Below, one piece after another: positions 1-12,146 of a stretch of 64,000 nt of DNA (positions within the stretch are counted from its first letter, which is position 1; every line of letters begins with the position of its first letter). The translations under genes were made by a program, and so were the position numbers. Where the stretch lies: positions 62,001 to 126,000 of the forward strand of contig NW_024037070.1 of the NCBI RefSeq assembly GCF_015706575.1, read 5' to 3'. The notes under the pieces are model-generated. The model made no database searches, was not told the origin of the DNA, and saw only the letters and a list, made by a program, of their open reading frames with translations. The DNA is from Patiria miniata. Taxonomy: Eukaryota > Echinodermata > Asteroidea > Valvatida > Asterinidae.

Positions 1-90
1 GCTATGGCTTGCAAATACACATACGTCTATGGGAAGTGGCTCAATCCACTTCCCATAGACACATGTGTTTTCACCAGCCATAGCCGGCCG
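1..90. repeat. Hairpin (short inverted repeat), cut by window start
   Basis: GCTATGGCT...TCTATGGGAAGTGG, a six-base loop, then CCACTTCCCATAGA...AGCCATAGC. The inner stem is perfect and the outer stem is interrupted. It lies in the AP3D1 intron before the first visible exon and looks like a small foldback/MITE copy. Confidence 0.6.
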
Positions 91-325
91 AGTAATTCAC
101 ATGCAGCCATAGTCTCAATTCAAAAATTACCAAATATAGTTTGTGCACTTGTGAAAGCTGCATCATTCTTAATGTCAGTGTTTATTTTTGGAAGATTTTT
201 TTTTTGGGTAGTAGAGGTAAAAAAAAAAAAATCTTCAAAGAGTAAAAACAGTTGAGATAGTTTCAAAGCTTGTTGCAAAACTTTATTTGATTTCTTTTCA
301 TACTTTTTCATATGTTTCTTTTCAG

Positions 326-3017
326 CCAATGTCCAGTTACAGACTTTTAGCTGAGAATAATTCTATTAAAATGGTGAGTATCATTTAAAAAGGAACCGCT
401 AAGTGCCCTTTCACAATTCTGACCCACCAACCAAATTAATTGCTGCTTTTTTGCTTGTAGTTTGTCAGTAATCTAAATGGTTAATTTTTTTTGTTTCGTT
501 CATCAGATGTATGAAACAAGGGTAGAACTGAAAACCCAGAATCAGGTCGTCGTGTCGGTAATCTTCAGCAATCTCACTTCCTCTCATCTCAAGTCATTGG
601 ACTTCAACGTCTTAGACTCTCTCAACACCAGGCTAATACGAGTGGTGAGTCTCGAAGTTGTAATCAGAATGTGTGTGTAAAATATTAAATTCCAGCTTAT
701 ATAATATCCAGAAGTATACATTGTACTTAGTTTTGAGGGTTTTGTATGGAGTGAGTGGGAAAAGTATAGCGAAAGTTAGAAGTGACAATAATGAATGAAA
801 GTGATGACACCAAAAGATTTTTTTTTCTTGAAGCATTTTTTGAATCACTAGTCTTATTTGGGATCTTGCCGTGTAAGTCGGGGAATAATTAAGAAAAAGC
901 CAAGAAAATGAATTCTTAAACTTATCTTGGATTAGAAGTCTCCTAATGGGTTTTGGCAAGTTTTGTTACTGTTAGTCTGGTTCTGATTTGACAGGATTTG
1001 ACAAGTCAGCATGAAGGAGTCAAGGTACCATTCCAGTTGCCCCCTGGCATGACGAATGAGGGACAGTTTGCATTCACAGTCAAGAGTATTACCATGGCAC
1101 AGAAGCTGCGTGGAACATTGACCTACATGCTCAAGGTGAGAGGCATCAAAATGTACACCGTTACAGACTGGTGTTCCCAGAGTGGCTCTGAATTATTCCA
1201 AAGATTGGAATTACGTGCTTGATAAGCAGTTGGAGCGACTACAAAACTTTGCTTGTCTAAAATGAAAATAGGTTTTGTTGACCAAGTTGCATCTTATACT
1301 AGTTAGTTTGGCCCGACTCTGGAATATCAGTCTGAAGAAGCCAGTTCGGTGTGTCGATGAAGTAGTCCAGGTCAAAGGTCATTTGGGGTAAAAATCGCTG
1401 ACGCCATGTTTTACGCGATGTTACGCGAACGTCCACTCTACTCTGGTGCCTCTGTCTCCTTGGGCGTTCATGCGTCTTCAATGAGATTATCTCAAATGAC
1501 CCATGACCCATATCATTGTGCGCATGCGCAGTTGAAATACCGAACTGGCTTATTGGATTTTTACTCACACAGCTTTTGGAAAGCACGCCCTCAACTTCAT
1601 AGTCGCTCGTTCTAATCAGTATAAGCTGTAATACTCTCTTACTTTGTTATAATGAACCAATCTCTTGACATATTTGGTTTTGGGTCTTTACTCCTTCAGG
1701 ATGATGCAGGTTCCACAAGTGAGAAGATTGACTTCAAAGTGCACCTTCCCGTGTCGGCTTACTTTGTGCCTAAGCAGTGTTCCAGGTAGGTTGAGACTTA
1801 AATAACCAAGATTTGTTTTCAAGCAAGATGACATTTGTTTTAATTGCCAGTTTAGGCTCAACTCGGAAAGTATATTACCCATAGACATTTCTTACAGACT
1901 CAATATTTGATAAGTCTCATTGAAATTTGTTACTACCACAAAAGCTACTCATCAACGTTGGAATCTAATGGTATATGTGAGACGCTTTGAGTTTGTTTCT
2001 CAATTGTTTAACTTCTTTCTTGAGAACTATTATTCAAAATGCAACTTAATAATATATATGAACTGATTTTGTGTCTCCATGACAGTGCTGAATATGCGGA
2101 GCTGTTGAGTGGAGGGGACTTGAGCAGCAAGCAGTCCATGACCATCCCCAATATTGAAATGGACTTTTCCATCGTCCTTGCCAGAGTACATTTCTTTGGG
2201 CACCTTTCACTTGTTGAGAGGGTAGACACGACAGCCTCTCTGTATGGTCAGTCAATACAGGGCCATCAAGTCTGTTTACTTCTTAAAGCATTGGTAAGTC
2301 AGCTCGGTTGCTCTGTAAACTTTTTCTTCCTCCATTCACATTTTGCTGACGTGTGTGGTAATTGAATATTGAATAATGATCACTGAATTATTGAAATGTA
2401 ATGGTCTACTATTGATGATGGTAGTATGATTGATTATTGAATGTTTGATTATTGAGTATTACCGTGATTGAAGTACTATTGACTAAAGAAAACATTTATT
2501 TGAACATTAAATAAAATTATTCTTGCTCATTGGGTGTTTTTTTTTTAAATTAAGAAATTTCTACAAGTTGTAATTAAAAAAAAATCTCATTTCTTTCAGC
2601 TTGGTTTTCTCTTTATCAGTTGACATTACCGGGTTGTAGAAATCAAGTTATTGAATGAGACTTCAGGGTTTGCTTGGTGGACATGATCAATGAATGGGAG
2701 GTTTGTGATAACACCATGTGAATGATTTCTCTCTGAGAGTTGTGTGGTTCTGAAACCAACTGGTTCTTCTCAGAACCACACAACTCACAAGGAGATATCA
2801 TTCACATGGTGTTATCGCAAACCTTCCATTCATTAAGGTCATTGAAAGGAAAAATTGTATATCTGTAGACAATTTGGAATCTTTTCATTTAAATGAGTTC
2901 TCTTTGTTTATTGTTGTCCAGCCAAACAAGAGCATCTCTGTGGATGGGAAGAGCTCTGATTCCAGTCTCCTATCCTCACTTCTTGATGACGTCAAGACAT
3001 TCCTGACTGAAGCGTAA
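326..3017 (+). CDS. AP3D1: AP-3 complex subunit delta, C-terminal 238 residues (six last exons)
   Basis: Delta is a large subunit of the AP-3 adaptor, which sorts membrane cargo from endosomes to lysosomes and related organelles. Exons 326-373, 507-644, 995-1135, 1700-1785, 2086-2293 and 2922-3017 join in phase (717 nt, stop TAA) and have GT-AG borders. The product matches the end of animal AP3D1 closely: LLAENNSIKM, VLDSLNTRLIR, VPFQLPPGM, SITMAQKLRGTL, VERVDTTASLYGQSIQGH and a final SISVDGKSSDSSLLSSLLDDVKT-type tail. This is the C-terminal appendage-like part. The hinge and trunk lie upstream of the window, so the gene is partial only because of the window edge. Nothing is broken in the visible part. 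Identification is by family knowledge, and the exon borders are read directly. Confidence 0.95.
1335..1555. mobile_element. Degenerate MITE-like inverted-repeat element in an AP3D1 intron
   Basis: The outer arms AAGCCAGTTCGGT and ACCGAACTGGCTT (about 1336-1349 and 1540-1553) are perfect complements. A second inner pair, GGTCATTTGGGG near 1378 and TCTCAAATGACC near 1491, is also inverted. The core is about 100 bp. No coding capacity and no clear target-site duplication were seen. Confidence 0.5.
2684..2846. repeat. Long near-perfect hairpin in the last AP3D1 intron
   Basis: Arms of about 70 bp, roughly 2684-2757 and 2772-2846, fold back on each other. Left landmarks are GGTTTGTGATAACACC and GAGTTGTGTGGTTCTGA; right landmarks are their complements TCAGAACCACACAACTC and GGTGTTATCGCAAACC. 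The loop is short (AACCAACTGGTTCT). It is probably a foldback MITE, non-coding, and removed with the intron. Confidence 0.75.
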
Positions 3018-6000
3018 AATTCTATCCATATAATTATTCCATAAGGCTGGTTCAGACTTCATGCAAATTCGAATGCTCAGTGAATTTGATGTCATAAAAC
3101 ATTCACTGCAAAATACCTGTGTTGAAAGATGATTAATTTTTGTGAATTTATAAAAACCTTTCCTAACGTCACACATTTGCATTCTTGTTTGCTATCAGAG
3201 TATGAACGAGCCTTCACATGGTAAAACAAACCATGCTTATTAATGCGACACTGAACCTAATCATGTAACACTTCCCTTAACCTTAGTACTGTGACTTGTT
3301 TTAAACAAACATATCTTGTGTTATAGGAATGCGAAATGAATCATTTGTTGCAAATGTTGACTTTGATCTGTAAGCCATATGCATAGCAGCCATCTTAGTA
3401 GGCGGTTGTTTTGTTCCTTGTGATAGGCATGAATACGCCTGTGTTGTTCATGCATTGTTACTAATTTGAATGTACAAAAATGCCCTCTAAGGTTGCCGTT
3501 ATGGATAAGGCTTATATTAGCAGTTGATGTCAGAAAAAAAAAGAAGAAAGAAAAAAAAGAATCATTTTATATTTGTCGGATTAGATGAAATCTCTGTGCT
3601 GTCAAACCAGTCACCTTTCCGTTTACAAAGAAATAACAAATCTGGTTATGAGGCAAAAACGCCCGTTGCAGACCAGCGTTCCTGAGGGAGCTGAACCAAA
3701 TAATTCCTGACAATCCAAAGAAGTTCAAATTTGGTAACAATTAAAAGCGAATACACACCCATTGTTGAATTATCGACTGTTGGTGTTGTTCGGAAAATTA
3801 ACACATACAGTTCACTTGTCTGAAAGCAAACTTTAGACTGACTGTAGAGGCTTCAAATGCTCTTTGGTTCGGTGCGTCTCTGGAACGCTAGTCTGTAACA
3901 GGTGTAATGGAACAAATTGTGTTAATTTTTAAAGAAAAAAATGAATGTAAGGTCTGGTTTGGCTCCAGAGCTGCAGTATATCAATGTTAATAGATATATT
4001 ATATATATGTGTATAAACAACATAGTAATTCCAAAGACATTTTTTTGATATTAAGATGTAGAAATTATGAAAACAGCAGCGGGTTATGTAATGGTTCTTG
4101 AGGATGGGAAAAAAACTGGAAACTATTGGAGGAGGGTTTTGGGTTTGGAGACGTGGGTTTTTTGAGGTGGTTAGCGGTTCAGGCTGGAGACGGAGGCTAG
4201 ACATTGACACAGCTTAGATTGACAACAGAACGGTATCATTAGGTAGATACAGCCACACACGGAGCTTATACTCTCATTAGTTGCCTTTGTATTCCAAGAG
4301 TTAATGAATAACTGCTGGGTATGAGGTCTCACACCATCAAGTACCAGACTTCACACCTTCTCATGGAGTTTAACACAAAGACAGCTTCATTGAAATGGAG
4401 CAAATTTAATGAGTTCATCAGCAACCATAGCTTCTTGGTATCATAACCTAATGAATAGCCATCTCGTTAGTAGATTGCGTACCGTTATTTGGCTGGATAA
4501 GAAAATGCACAAACTGGATGCGGAAAACATTGGGTAGAAAAAGTGGGTACAATTTGGAAAGTTCTACATCTGCACTAATGGGACAAACAGTCTGGACAGT
4601 TTACTAATAATAACCATTCCTATCAGTTTTATTTGGCTAAACATGACAATTTTGTGTGATAAAATGATGGTATTTGCAAACAACAATTGCAAACAAGTTG
4701 AGAAGTGTGTTTATGTTGCTAGAAAGATATCAGGGAATTTGTATTTTTGGTCAGATCAAGCCTGGAAAAGTTCCTGAAAACCGCAGAATTTTCCGGGGGG
4801 GGGGGGGGGGGTCGAAGGATAAAAGTGGAACATCTATTAGTCTCACAGCTAGAATAAATATGTCTTTAAATAAATTTGAGTATTTTATGCCGGGTTAGGA
4901 ACAAGCAATGAAATATGGAAAAGAAATTTCATCTCGAACTGGCTTTTGAAATATTGCTTGATATTAAGTTAGTCTCTGGGAAAATTCTTGCATTTGTTGT
5001 CAGGAAAAAATTAAGTTTCTTGTCAATATTCATTTCATTACTAACTTTTTTCCGTGTATTATTCCATATAAAATAAATTGAATGAATATGCTGATCTACT
5101 TGATGTTGTAGATATTTCCTGTAGAATACCAGCCGTAACATTATTATGCTTGCAATCCCCTGACCATAATGTGCTTGATTATTGTCATGTGATCAATCCT
5201 TGTTACATATACATTTGCCAATAGGATGTTATCAAGAGATAATTGTATTGTGGACAATACTGTGTTTAGTTTTTCATTCAGGCTTTCGTTTCAATCTGTG
5301 GACAATTCTTAAGTTGATTCCTATTATGCACGTTATAGCTGTACCTGTCCCATCTACATGTGGTCTGCCCTAATAGCTTTTAGGCTGAAACCTGTCCAGT
5401 GCAGAGTACTTAACAATTGAGTTTCGGAACAACAAAAAAGTATTAAAGCAAGCTTGGAAACGAGGATTTAATGCATTATAACTTCTGTTTTGATGGAAAT
5501 CCTATTAACTGAAATCCAGGGGTCACGAACACTGATCAACGGGATTGCACGGAAGCGGGGAAAACAAGATAAAATGCAAACGAGGGGAAGGAACGAGGAA
5601 TCGAAATTGTGGCCAAGATTTGACATGGTTTGATCTTTTCAATACTTTCCAGAGCTTTCAAGATAATAACGTATCAGTATCAGTTTGACTTGGACAAAAC
5701 CAAACAACTTCCAATCCTATTCTTGACTAAGATTTTTGTCTGTTTGCCATTTTGTTTTCTATCAAACAGTAATTGAACCACAGAACCAACCGTCCCTCGC
5801 TAATGATTTTACATGTAGATTTTTGTGACGTTATAAAGTGTAATTAAGAAAAAACAGACGCAGCTTGTTGGTGTTATGTAGCAAAGCATTTATCCAAAAA
5901 TAATAAATGTATCTTACCTGCGTACTCATTGTGAAATAATTCAAAGTAGCATTAGTTTACGATAATTTAGAATGCTGGAGCTACGTTGTTTTAAGGATAA

Positions 6001-6527
6001 TCCTAGGGTACTACGTGTACATGAAAATGGAAGAGACAATCTGTTCATTTTTTTGTTGAATAAACAGGAAACAAATGAAGGAAAACACCTAAATTATTAA
6101 ATTATTAAATCCATTGGTGCAATAACTAGTACCAGTGAATGCAATGATGGCATATTGTTTTAATATCGAGTACTGTATGAACTGTGATCATCGTGAACGT
6201 GTATGATATATCCATACTGGCGTATTAACTGTTCTGTTTTTTTTCCGATAAAGGGAAATAAATAAAAAGGCCATCAGTATTACTGATAATGTGTTGTCTT
6301 ATTTTCCTGGTATCAGACAGGGCCAGCCTATAGTCATCTTTGCATACGACTGACTGTCCGACTGACTCTACTGTCTCTTGTAACTTAGCCAGGTTGTTGG
6401 CTGGTGATGAGAGCCGGGCAGTGCTATTGTATAGGATTACCCGGTAATTGCCTAAATTCACCCCATTATTACTCCAGATACATGAATTTAACAACTTCCA
6501 GTGAATTAAATTTTGGTGATCTGGGAC
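3018..6527 (+). other. AP3D1 3' UTR of unknown length, then intergenic DNA
   Basis: AT-rich sequence without a convincing ORF. The first AATAAA motifs downstream of the AP3D1 stop that I noticed are near 4853 and 4869, so the 3' UTR could be long, but its end cannot be fixed. Other contents are an A/G-rich tract at about 3530-3565 and a pure G run at about 4795-4811. I see no other structure. Confidence 0.4.
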
Positions 6528-6535
6528 ATTAGGCT

Positions 6536-6600
6536 AGCCGGACTGCCTCTGGCCGTACAGAGCTTGCGATAGTACTGTACGGCCAGAGGAAGTCGGTTAT
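6536..6600. mobile_element. Tiny hairpin MITE, TAGCC-ended family, copy 1
   Basis: About 65 bp and almost all stem: left arm CTCTGGCCGTACAG, right arm CTGTACGGCCAGAG, loop AGCTTGCGATAGTA. The direct repeat ATTAGGCT flanks it at 6528-6535 and 6601-6608, as expected of a target-site duplication. The stem core is almost identical to the element at 7284-7365, so both are copies of one family. Confidence 0.7.
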
Positions 6601-6884
6601 ATTAGGCTTGCCCCTTCCAGTTATGTTTTGTCATATGTGCAAAATTCTTAGAAGCTGATAGAATCCCTCTAGAGAATCACACTTGCTCGCATCGCACTAA
6701 AGACATCGTTTGGTTCAAAGAATTAGCCTATAAAATATGTTTTTCTTGTGAAAAAAATGACCGTTTTGGGGGGAAAACTTGAGGATACGCACTGCTTACT
6801 TTTAGTTTCAAAGCCAAGAAATGTGTCCTTTAATTCTAAAGGATGTATGAATCCTAATTCGTTTATCTTTTACTACGCCCCTTC

Positions 6885-7080
6885 ACGAGTCCCGCCCTGT
6901 CTGACAGGTGCTGGCCCTTCCCGCTTGTTCTGCCCCGCCCCCCTCTCGATCTCGTACTTTAACAGACTGGCCCCCGTCCCTATGCCTAGGCGCGCGAGGG
7001 CCAGGGCCAGGGACTAGTCTGCCTGATCGCGTCGTATCCGCGCGCCTGCATAGTTTGTCGACTGCCTGGCCGGAATTGAA
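6885..7080 (+). promoter_or_regulatory. GC-rich patch, possible upstream promoter of the zinc-finger gene
   Basis: A short stretch rich in C and CpG (including CCCCGCCCC, GCGCGCGAGG, GATCGCGTCGTATCCGCGCG) stands out from AT-rich surroundings. A donor-like GAG/GTAATT follows at about 7112. The zinc-finger coding exon seems to begin right after a splice acceptor at 8251, so a non-coding first exon should lie upstream, and this patch is a plausible site. This is inference only. Confidence 0.25.
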
Positions 7081-7283
7081 ATTTCCTGTTTAATACGATG
7101 AATGTTTTAAATGAGGTAATTATGGTTTTACTTTAATTACTCATATTTGGTTCTATTCCTGAACTTGAACAGACTTCCAAGTCTTCGCGTTGAACATGTG
7201 TTGAATGACACTTTTCTTACATAGTTATTTAAGGTTTGATGCATCTAATTCGTGATAAAATACTTGCCGGGCAAGTCGAGGTC

Positions 7284-7365
7284 TAGCCCGACTGCGTCTG
7301 GCCGTACAGTACTATCGCAAGCTCTGTAGTACGATAGTACTGTACGGCCAGACGCAGTCGGGCTA
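7284..7365. mobile_element. Tiny hairpin MITE, TAGCC-ended family, copy 2
   Basis: A perfect palindromic element. The arms begin TAGCCCGACTGCGTCTGG and include GGCCGTACAGTACTATCG, with a loop of about 14 bases. A perfect 9-bp duplication GTCGAGGTC flanks it at 7275-7283 and 7366-7374. The inner stem is shared with 6536-6600. A 9-bp duplication is typical of Mutator-like (MULE) elements, but assignment rests on ends and duplication only. Confidence 0.8.
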
Positions 7366-7694
7366 GTCGAGGTCGAATCTTCTAAATGTGACAACAGTCA
7401 TGACAGTGACATGCCAAGCATGTAATAACCGTGGGCCTATCTATTTTTTTTCTAAGCAGAGATATAGATACACCCGTTCTGCTTTTTTTAATATGACTTT
7501 TTCAACTGTAAAATATGCAGATAAGAAGAGTCATGCAAATGCCACCTTCATGACCTTCAAGTTTCATTACTTTCAACCTTGTGCAGTCAGTTTTTTGTGT
7601 GTTTTTTTACTTTTTAGTTTTTATGTTTCCAAGTGAAAACATGAAATCAGTTTCTGATATCACATTGCCTTCTCTCTGACCACAAAAATGTTGC

Positions 7695-7889
7695 AAAAAT
7701 GTTGCAACCTGACGCCACTTAGTGGTTGTGTACAAAGTCTATGGAGAGTCAAGAAACTTTTTTAAGTATTTCCTAACAAACTTGGAAATGTTTCTCAGTC
7801 CCAGATTCATGTCTTATCATTTTTGCAATGACTGACCTTCATTGAGATGATATATGAAGTAAAAAATGGCGTCAGGTTGCAACATTTTT
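7695..7889 (+). mobile_element. 195-bp MITE with perfect 23-bp terminal inverted repeats (copy A)
   Basis: The terminal repeats 7695-7717 and 7867-7889 are perfect complements; the core of each is GTTGCAACCTGACGCCA. The interior contains TTGTGTACAAAGTCTATGGA and GGAAATGTTTCTCAGTCCCA and has no ORF. Related copies are at 8557-8615 (end fragment) and 25099-25308 (full length, inverted). The superfamily is not assigned. Confidence 0.8.
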
Positions 7890-8263
7890 TCCGATACTCT
7901 TTACGGTAATTGTGTAGTTTAGGAGTTAGGACCCCATTCCATTTAAGAGAATGAACAGACACTTTCATGTTTTGGGACTTAGGCATTATATCTAAACATT
8001 TGGCTATGATATGCTGGGCCTAAACTCAAGCACAAAGCAGGAAAAGTCACGTTATCATGTTTATCATGTTTATTGTTTATGTGGTTGGAATCATCTCAAT
8101 AATTCGCTAAGATACCATGTTGAATATCATCTACCTTAATTTTGCATAAAGAGGGCAGGCTTTTGATTTATGAATGGAAGTTGTCAAACATACGAGGTGT
8201 CCTAAACTATACCATTATCAATATTGTAGAGTACCCTTTGTACATTTCCAGTGATGAGAAGAG

Positions 8264-9632
8264 ATGGACTTGATTGATGACGATGGTGAAGACGTTGAAG
8301 CCACGTTGGAGAGACTCCAGAGGGAATTGCATGAAGATGTGGCTGAGATTTCTTGTGCAGATAAACCCAGTTACTCCTATGGATGTGCAAGGACCAGCGG
8401 AGTAGCCGTAGCCATGAAGCCTCTCCCTAAGAAACAAAAACGGCTCAGCAGGTCTGTCCTGAAAATTAAAGGTAAGCTCAGAAGCTTCCTTCAATGCCCC
8501 CTAATTTTCTTTTCAAATGTCAACCCCAACAAGAACTTGCCCAGGTGAATCCTCGGAAAGAATGTAGTATCCTGACGCCACTTCTTTGGTTGTGTACAAA
8601 GTCTATAGAGATTCGAGTTTGTATAAATAAGATGCCATGTTGTGTTGCTACTTCCTGCAAAATTCTCTTCACCTCCTGATAGTTTTCTTTAGTAATCTGA
8701 GAGAGGTTTAATAAACTCGATGTTGTCATATTGGTTGGAAGCCATGTATGGGACTTAGTGAGTGCTTGTGTCCTTAAGCAAGCTATTTTACTGCAACTGA
8801 TTACAGCTCTCTTGCCTCTTTGTCCACAGTGGTCTCATTATTTTTTCTTTTCTTTTGTTTTTAAGTTGTGCCCCGCATACCAAGCCAAAAGTGTTCAAAC
8901 TCCCAAACTGCTTCACATTCCAAGAATGGGTATAAGCAAGAGCAGTCAAGCCGCACCAAAAGAAAAGTCAGTACTGATTTAAATGGAACAAAACCCACAA
9001 AGTCAGCCCAAAACTCTAAGGAGGAATGCAGAACAAAATCAGGTCATAAAAAGAAGGGAGCTTTACGTCGAGGGACTGGGAGTTACCCTTGTAGGGAATG
9101 TGGGCAAGTTTTCAGTTTCAAAACCAACCTACGGCGACATGAAGAGTGTCATTTCGCTTCAGCTACCGATTTCATGTGTGACCAGTGTGGGAAGACGTTT
9201 TCGCTGAAGCGGAATCTGGCTAGACATGTGAAACTTCACACTATTGATCGCAGTCATCGACCGTTCACTTGTGACAAGTGCAACAAGTCATTCCAGCAAG
9301 CTAAAACATTGTACCAACACAAGAAAATCATCCACAGCAACATACGCCCACATGCTTGCCAGTTTTGTGTCAAGACGTTCAAAACGTTTTTCAACCTACA
9401 GAGCCACGAGGCTATACACCTCAACTGTAGGCCCTATGTGTGTCAGTTTTGTGGGATGTCCTTTATACGGAGTTCTTATCGAACAATTCATGAGAGAATT
9501 CATACAAATGAGCGGCCTTTTAAGTGTGATGTGTGTGACAAGTCATTTACTCGTGGAGATCATTTGAAAAATCATAAAAAAGTTCATTTGCAAAGTAACA
9601 GTAAATCAAAAAAATCCAAGCGTTCGAAATGA
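8264..9632 (+). CDS. Six-finger C2H2 zinc-finger protein (two coding exons, 324 aa)
   Basis: A likely nuclear DNA-binding protein. Exon 1 is 8264-8471 (donor GGTAAG) and exon 2 is 8866-9632 (acceptor TTTTTAAG after a long T-rich tract). The join is phase 1 and gives 324 residues. Residues 1-70 are acidic at first (MDLIDDDGEDVEATLERLQ), then lysine-rich. A basic linker follows, then six tandem C2H2 fingers at about 143-310, beginning YPCRECG, FMCDQCG, FTCDKCN, HACQFCV, YVCQFCG and FKCDVCD. Most linkers deviate from TGEKP. The tail is Ser/Lys-rich (SKSKKSKRSK). The ATG is chosen because an in-frame TGA lies three codons upstream. A splice-acceptor-like TTTCCAG ends at 8251, so a non-coding first exon is likely. 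An upstream ATG at 8254 opens an eight-codon frame overlapping the start. The orthologue is not recognised. Confidence 0.85.
8557..8615 (+). mobile_element. End fragment of the GACGCCACTT MITE (copy B), in the zinc-finger intron
   Basis: AAGAATGTAGTATCCTGACG followed by CCACTT and TTGTGTACAAAGTCTATAGA matches the terminal part of the elements at 7695-7889 and 25099-25308. Only one end is present. Confidence 0.65.
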
Positions 9633-10640
9633 GAATGACTAAATTTTCAGAGTAAGATCAGTATTTTAGAGTAACATGTTCTCATGGTAAAGACATTTTT
9701 TTCAGGATTCCAGCTTGTCCAAGATATCTTACATTTATGTAAAATATAGCATTATTCTCTCTTTGTTCATGCCAAATTTATTTCTAACAAGTTTTGTTTA
9801 AAAATTATAAGTATTAGGCCTATAGAAACAAAATAGGTCCACAGAAATGTTAATGACAGAAAGACCTTTCAATGTGCCTTTTTTTTCTGCATTATATTGT
9901 ACTAGTGCAGTGCCCGTCTAAAATGTGCATGTTCAGGAAGGGCAAATTGCTTGGCCGCTGGTATTGGTTGCTTTTTGCAGCATTTTTGAGAACTTCTTGT
10001 GCAAACAATGCACGCGATTCAATGGTGTTGTTTTTACAGGTTGAACCCACACGTACACTCACATGTTGAACGCACATTTTTTAATGTGGACGGAATTATA
10101 GTAAGAAATGTAGAAAAAACTGTGCTATTATTTATCCCATTATTGGTAATGGAATAGCCCCCCCCCCCCCCAGTGAAGTACCCATTGTTGATAGTGGAAT
10201 AGCCCCCAGTGAAGGTCAGCTAGCGCTTTGCACACGTACACGCGTGCAGTGTTAATTGTGTCATCACACAATATTGTATAAGTGTAGTATTTTTTACTAT
10301 TACAATGTTATGAGCATTTGTGGTCATGAAAAATTAGTGTGCTACTCGTGAATATTTAAACTAAATGTATTTTTTTTTACTTTGAAACTTTAGAATTTGA
10401 AATACTGAACGTTAAGGTCGTTAGCATTGGAAGTGCCTTTATACCATGACATAGTTTTATAGCAAACAATTTTATCGCAATTCTTATAAAAAATTTACTG
10501 TATCGGTTGGTGTACATGTAAATAATGAATACACTGAAATAAATATCGATGTAGGACTTTGGTTGTTTTTGGTTTGTTTTCTGACAACAATATGAAAATA
10601 CAAATAAAAAATAAAGTCTTTTCCGACAATGTACATTTAC
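9633..10640 (+). other. Probable 3' UTR of the zinc-finger gene
   Basis: AT-rich non-coding sequence after the TGA stop. AATAAA occurs at 10538-10543 and again at 10603-10608, either of which could end the transcript. A C run at about 10159-10172 is followed by a short direct duplication of GTGGAATAGCCCCC/CAGTGAAG. Confidence 0.5.
10603..10608 (+). terminator. Candidate polyadenylation signal of the zinc-finger gene
   Basis: AATAAA followed by a second, overlapping A-rich AATAAAG. An earlier AATAAA is at 10538-10543. The choice between them is not resolvable here. Confidence 0.35.
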
Positions 10641-12015
10641 TTCAGTTGCATACTTTAATAGTCCTTGCTTTATTTGGTGTTTTTGTTTAAGTCAAATCAA
10701 TAGCGATCTTTGAGCATGAAGAACAAAATTAGCCGAAAGTACCAATAGGCCCTACAAGTCTGAAATTTGTCCCCAAAAGCCAAACATTTACGTTCTCAGT
10801 ACATTATGATTTGTAGAGTCCATGATGCATGTTTTGCATATGTCGCATGGTTTGATAGGTCACGCGTTAGTGACTTATTTCGAGACAACTTATGACAAAT
10901 CCTGTCTGTTTTAGCTTGTTTTTATTTTTTAGTTAGCAATGGATTTATGCTAGTATCACATTATAATTGCGGAGGCCTTGAGATCTGGCTGATTCGAGCA
11001 AGGAACACATCTTTTTCCCCGCCGGATTTGAGAAACGCAATCACGGGCTAATTATGTGAAAGCTTACGCCAACAGGTGGCATGGAATTAGATGTTTATCG
11101 CCCCCTGTATTCCCAAGTTCCAATGTTTTGCATCATCAAATCCTCGCGGAATTGCTACGTAAATTGGATACAACTGTAGCCAGCTGGTGTTTACAACAAG
11201 CTTCGTATACGTAATACCTGACGTCCATAATGGGAGCTTATTACCGATATATACCGCCGGAGAAAACGTATAACGTGGATTTTACCTTGCTCTATGATTT
11301 TACATTCTGAAAATGAAGTATCATTTAATTTAATGTGAATTCATCATTATATGGCGGTCTGAGCGGCGGATTTGATAATAATAATAATCACACTTAAAAA
11401 CTTACAGCGACTTCCAATGCAATCCACAAAGCGCTGTGCAATAAATAATAATAATAAAAAATAACATCCATAGTTATATCGGTATAAACATATTTTTCAA
11501 ATTAAAAACAAAGTTAATTCTAATTGAAAGAAAACAGCTTTATGTACACTTATACATAAAAAAAATACGACACCCAAAATAAAACCTTCAAATATCAAAC
11601 CTTAAAACGTTTCCACATTCATGGTAACTGTTTTCTCTCAATTAATCCTTGATTCAGTGGGCCTGTTTTTTTCCCTGAACATTGAACATGTCGATCAAAG
11701 TAGCAGTTGCAAGCTAAAACAAAGAAATGCGTTTGCCATTTGAATATTCTTGAATTCTGTCGGATTAAAGTGATCCAGTGCAAATCAATGTATATATTTC
11801 CTTGATTATGTAAGAACGATTTTTACGAGTAATCATAACTTGAAAACACACTTTAAAAGTATTAGATTGCGAAGTCACCGTGGCATGTTTTTATTGCGAA
11901 CACAATTGGGCAGTTTTTATACAGTTCCCCCCCTCCCAAAGCAAGTGTCCGTCTGACTTTTTTTGAAATAACTACAAAACCATGAACTCAGTTTTGATAT
12001 TTTATTGATTGTGCG
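10641..12015. other. Intergenic, AT-rich, with short AAT microsatellites
   Basis: No ORF worth calling. AAT repeats near 11376-11390 and 11444-11460 flank an AGCGCTGTGCAATAAA segment that may be the tail of an old interspersed repeat. A short C run lies near 11930. Nothing else was recognised. Confidence 0.4.
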
Positions 12016-12146
12016 CACTGCAAAAACTGCAGAGTTAAATTTAAACCATTGGTATCTATATATGACCATCTGGTGTTAATTTTTACTGGTGTTGCCCTAT
12101 ATAGATACCGAATGGTGTTAAATCAACACTACAGTTTTTGCATTGT
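12016..12146. mobile_element. Hairpin MITE with CACTGCAAAAACTG ends
   Basis: The left end CACTGCAAAAACTG and right end CAGTTTTTGCATTGTG are near-complements. Inside them GGTATCTATATA faces TATATAGATACC, and TTAAATTTAAACC faces GGTGTTAAAT. About 130 bp in all and non-coding. Confidence 0.65.

Noticed and set aside
8830-8865. Alternative acceptor TCCACAG at 8829 for zinc-finger exon 2
   Set aside because: It would read into an in-frame stop before the finger region; the TTTTTAAG acceptor keeps the frame.
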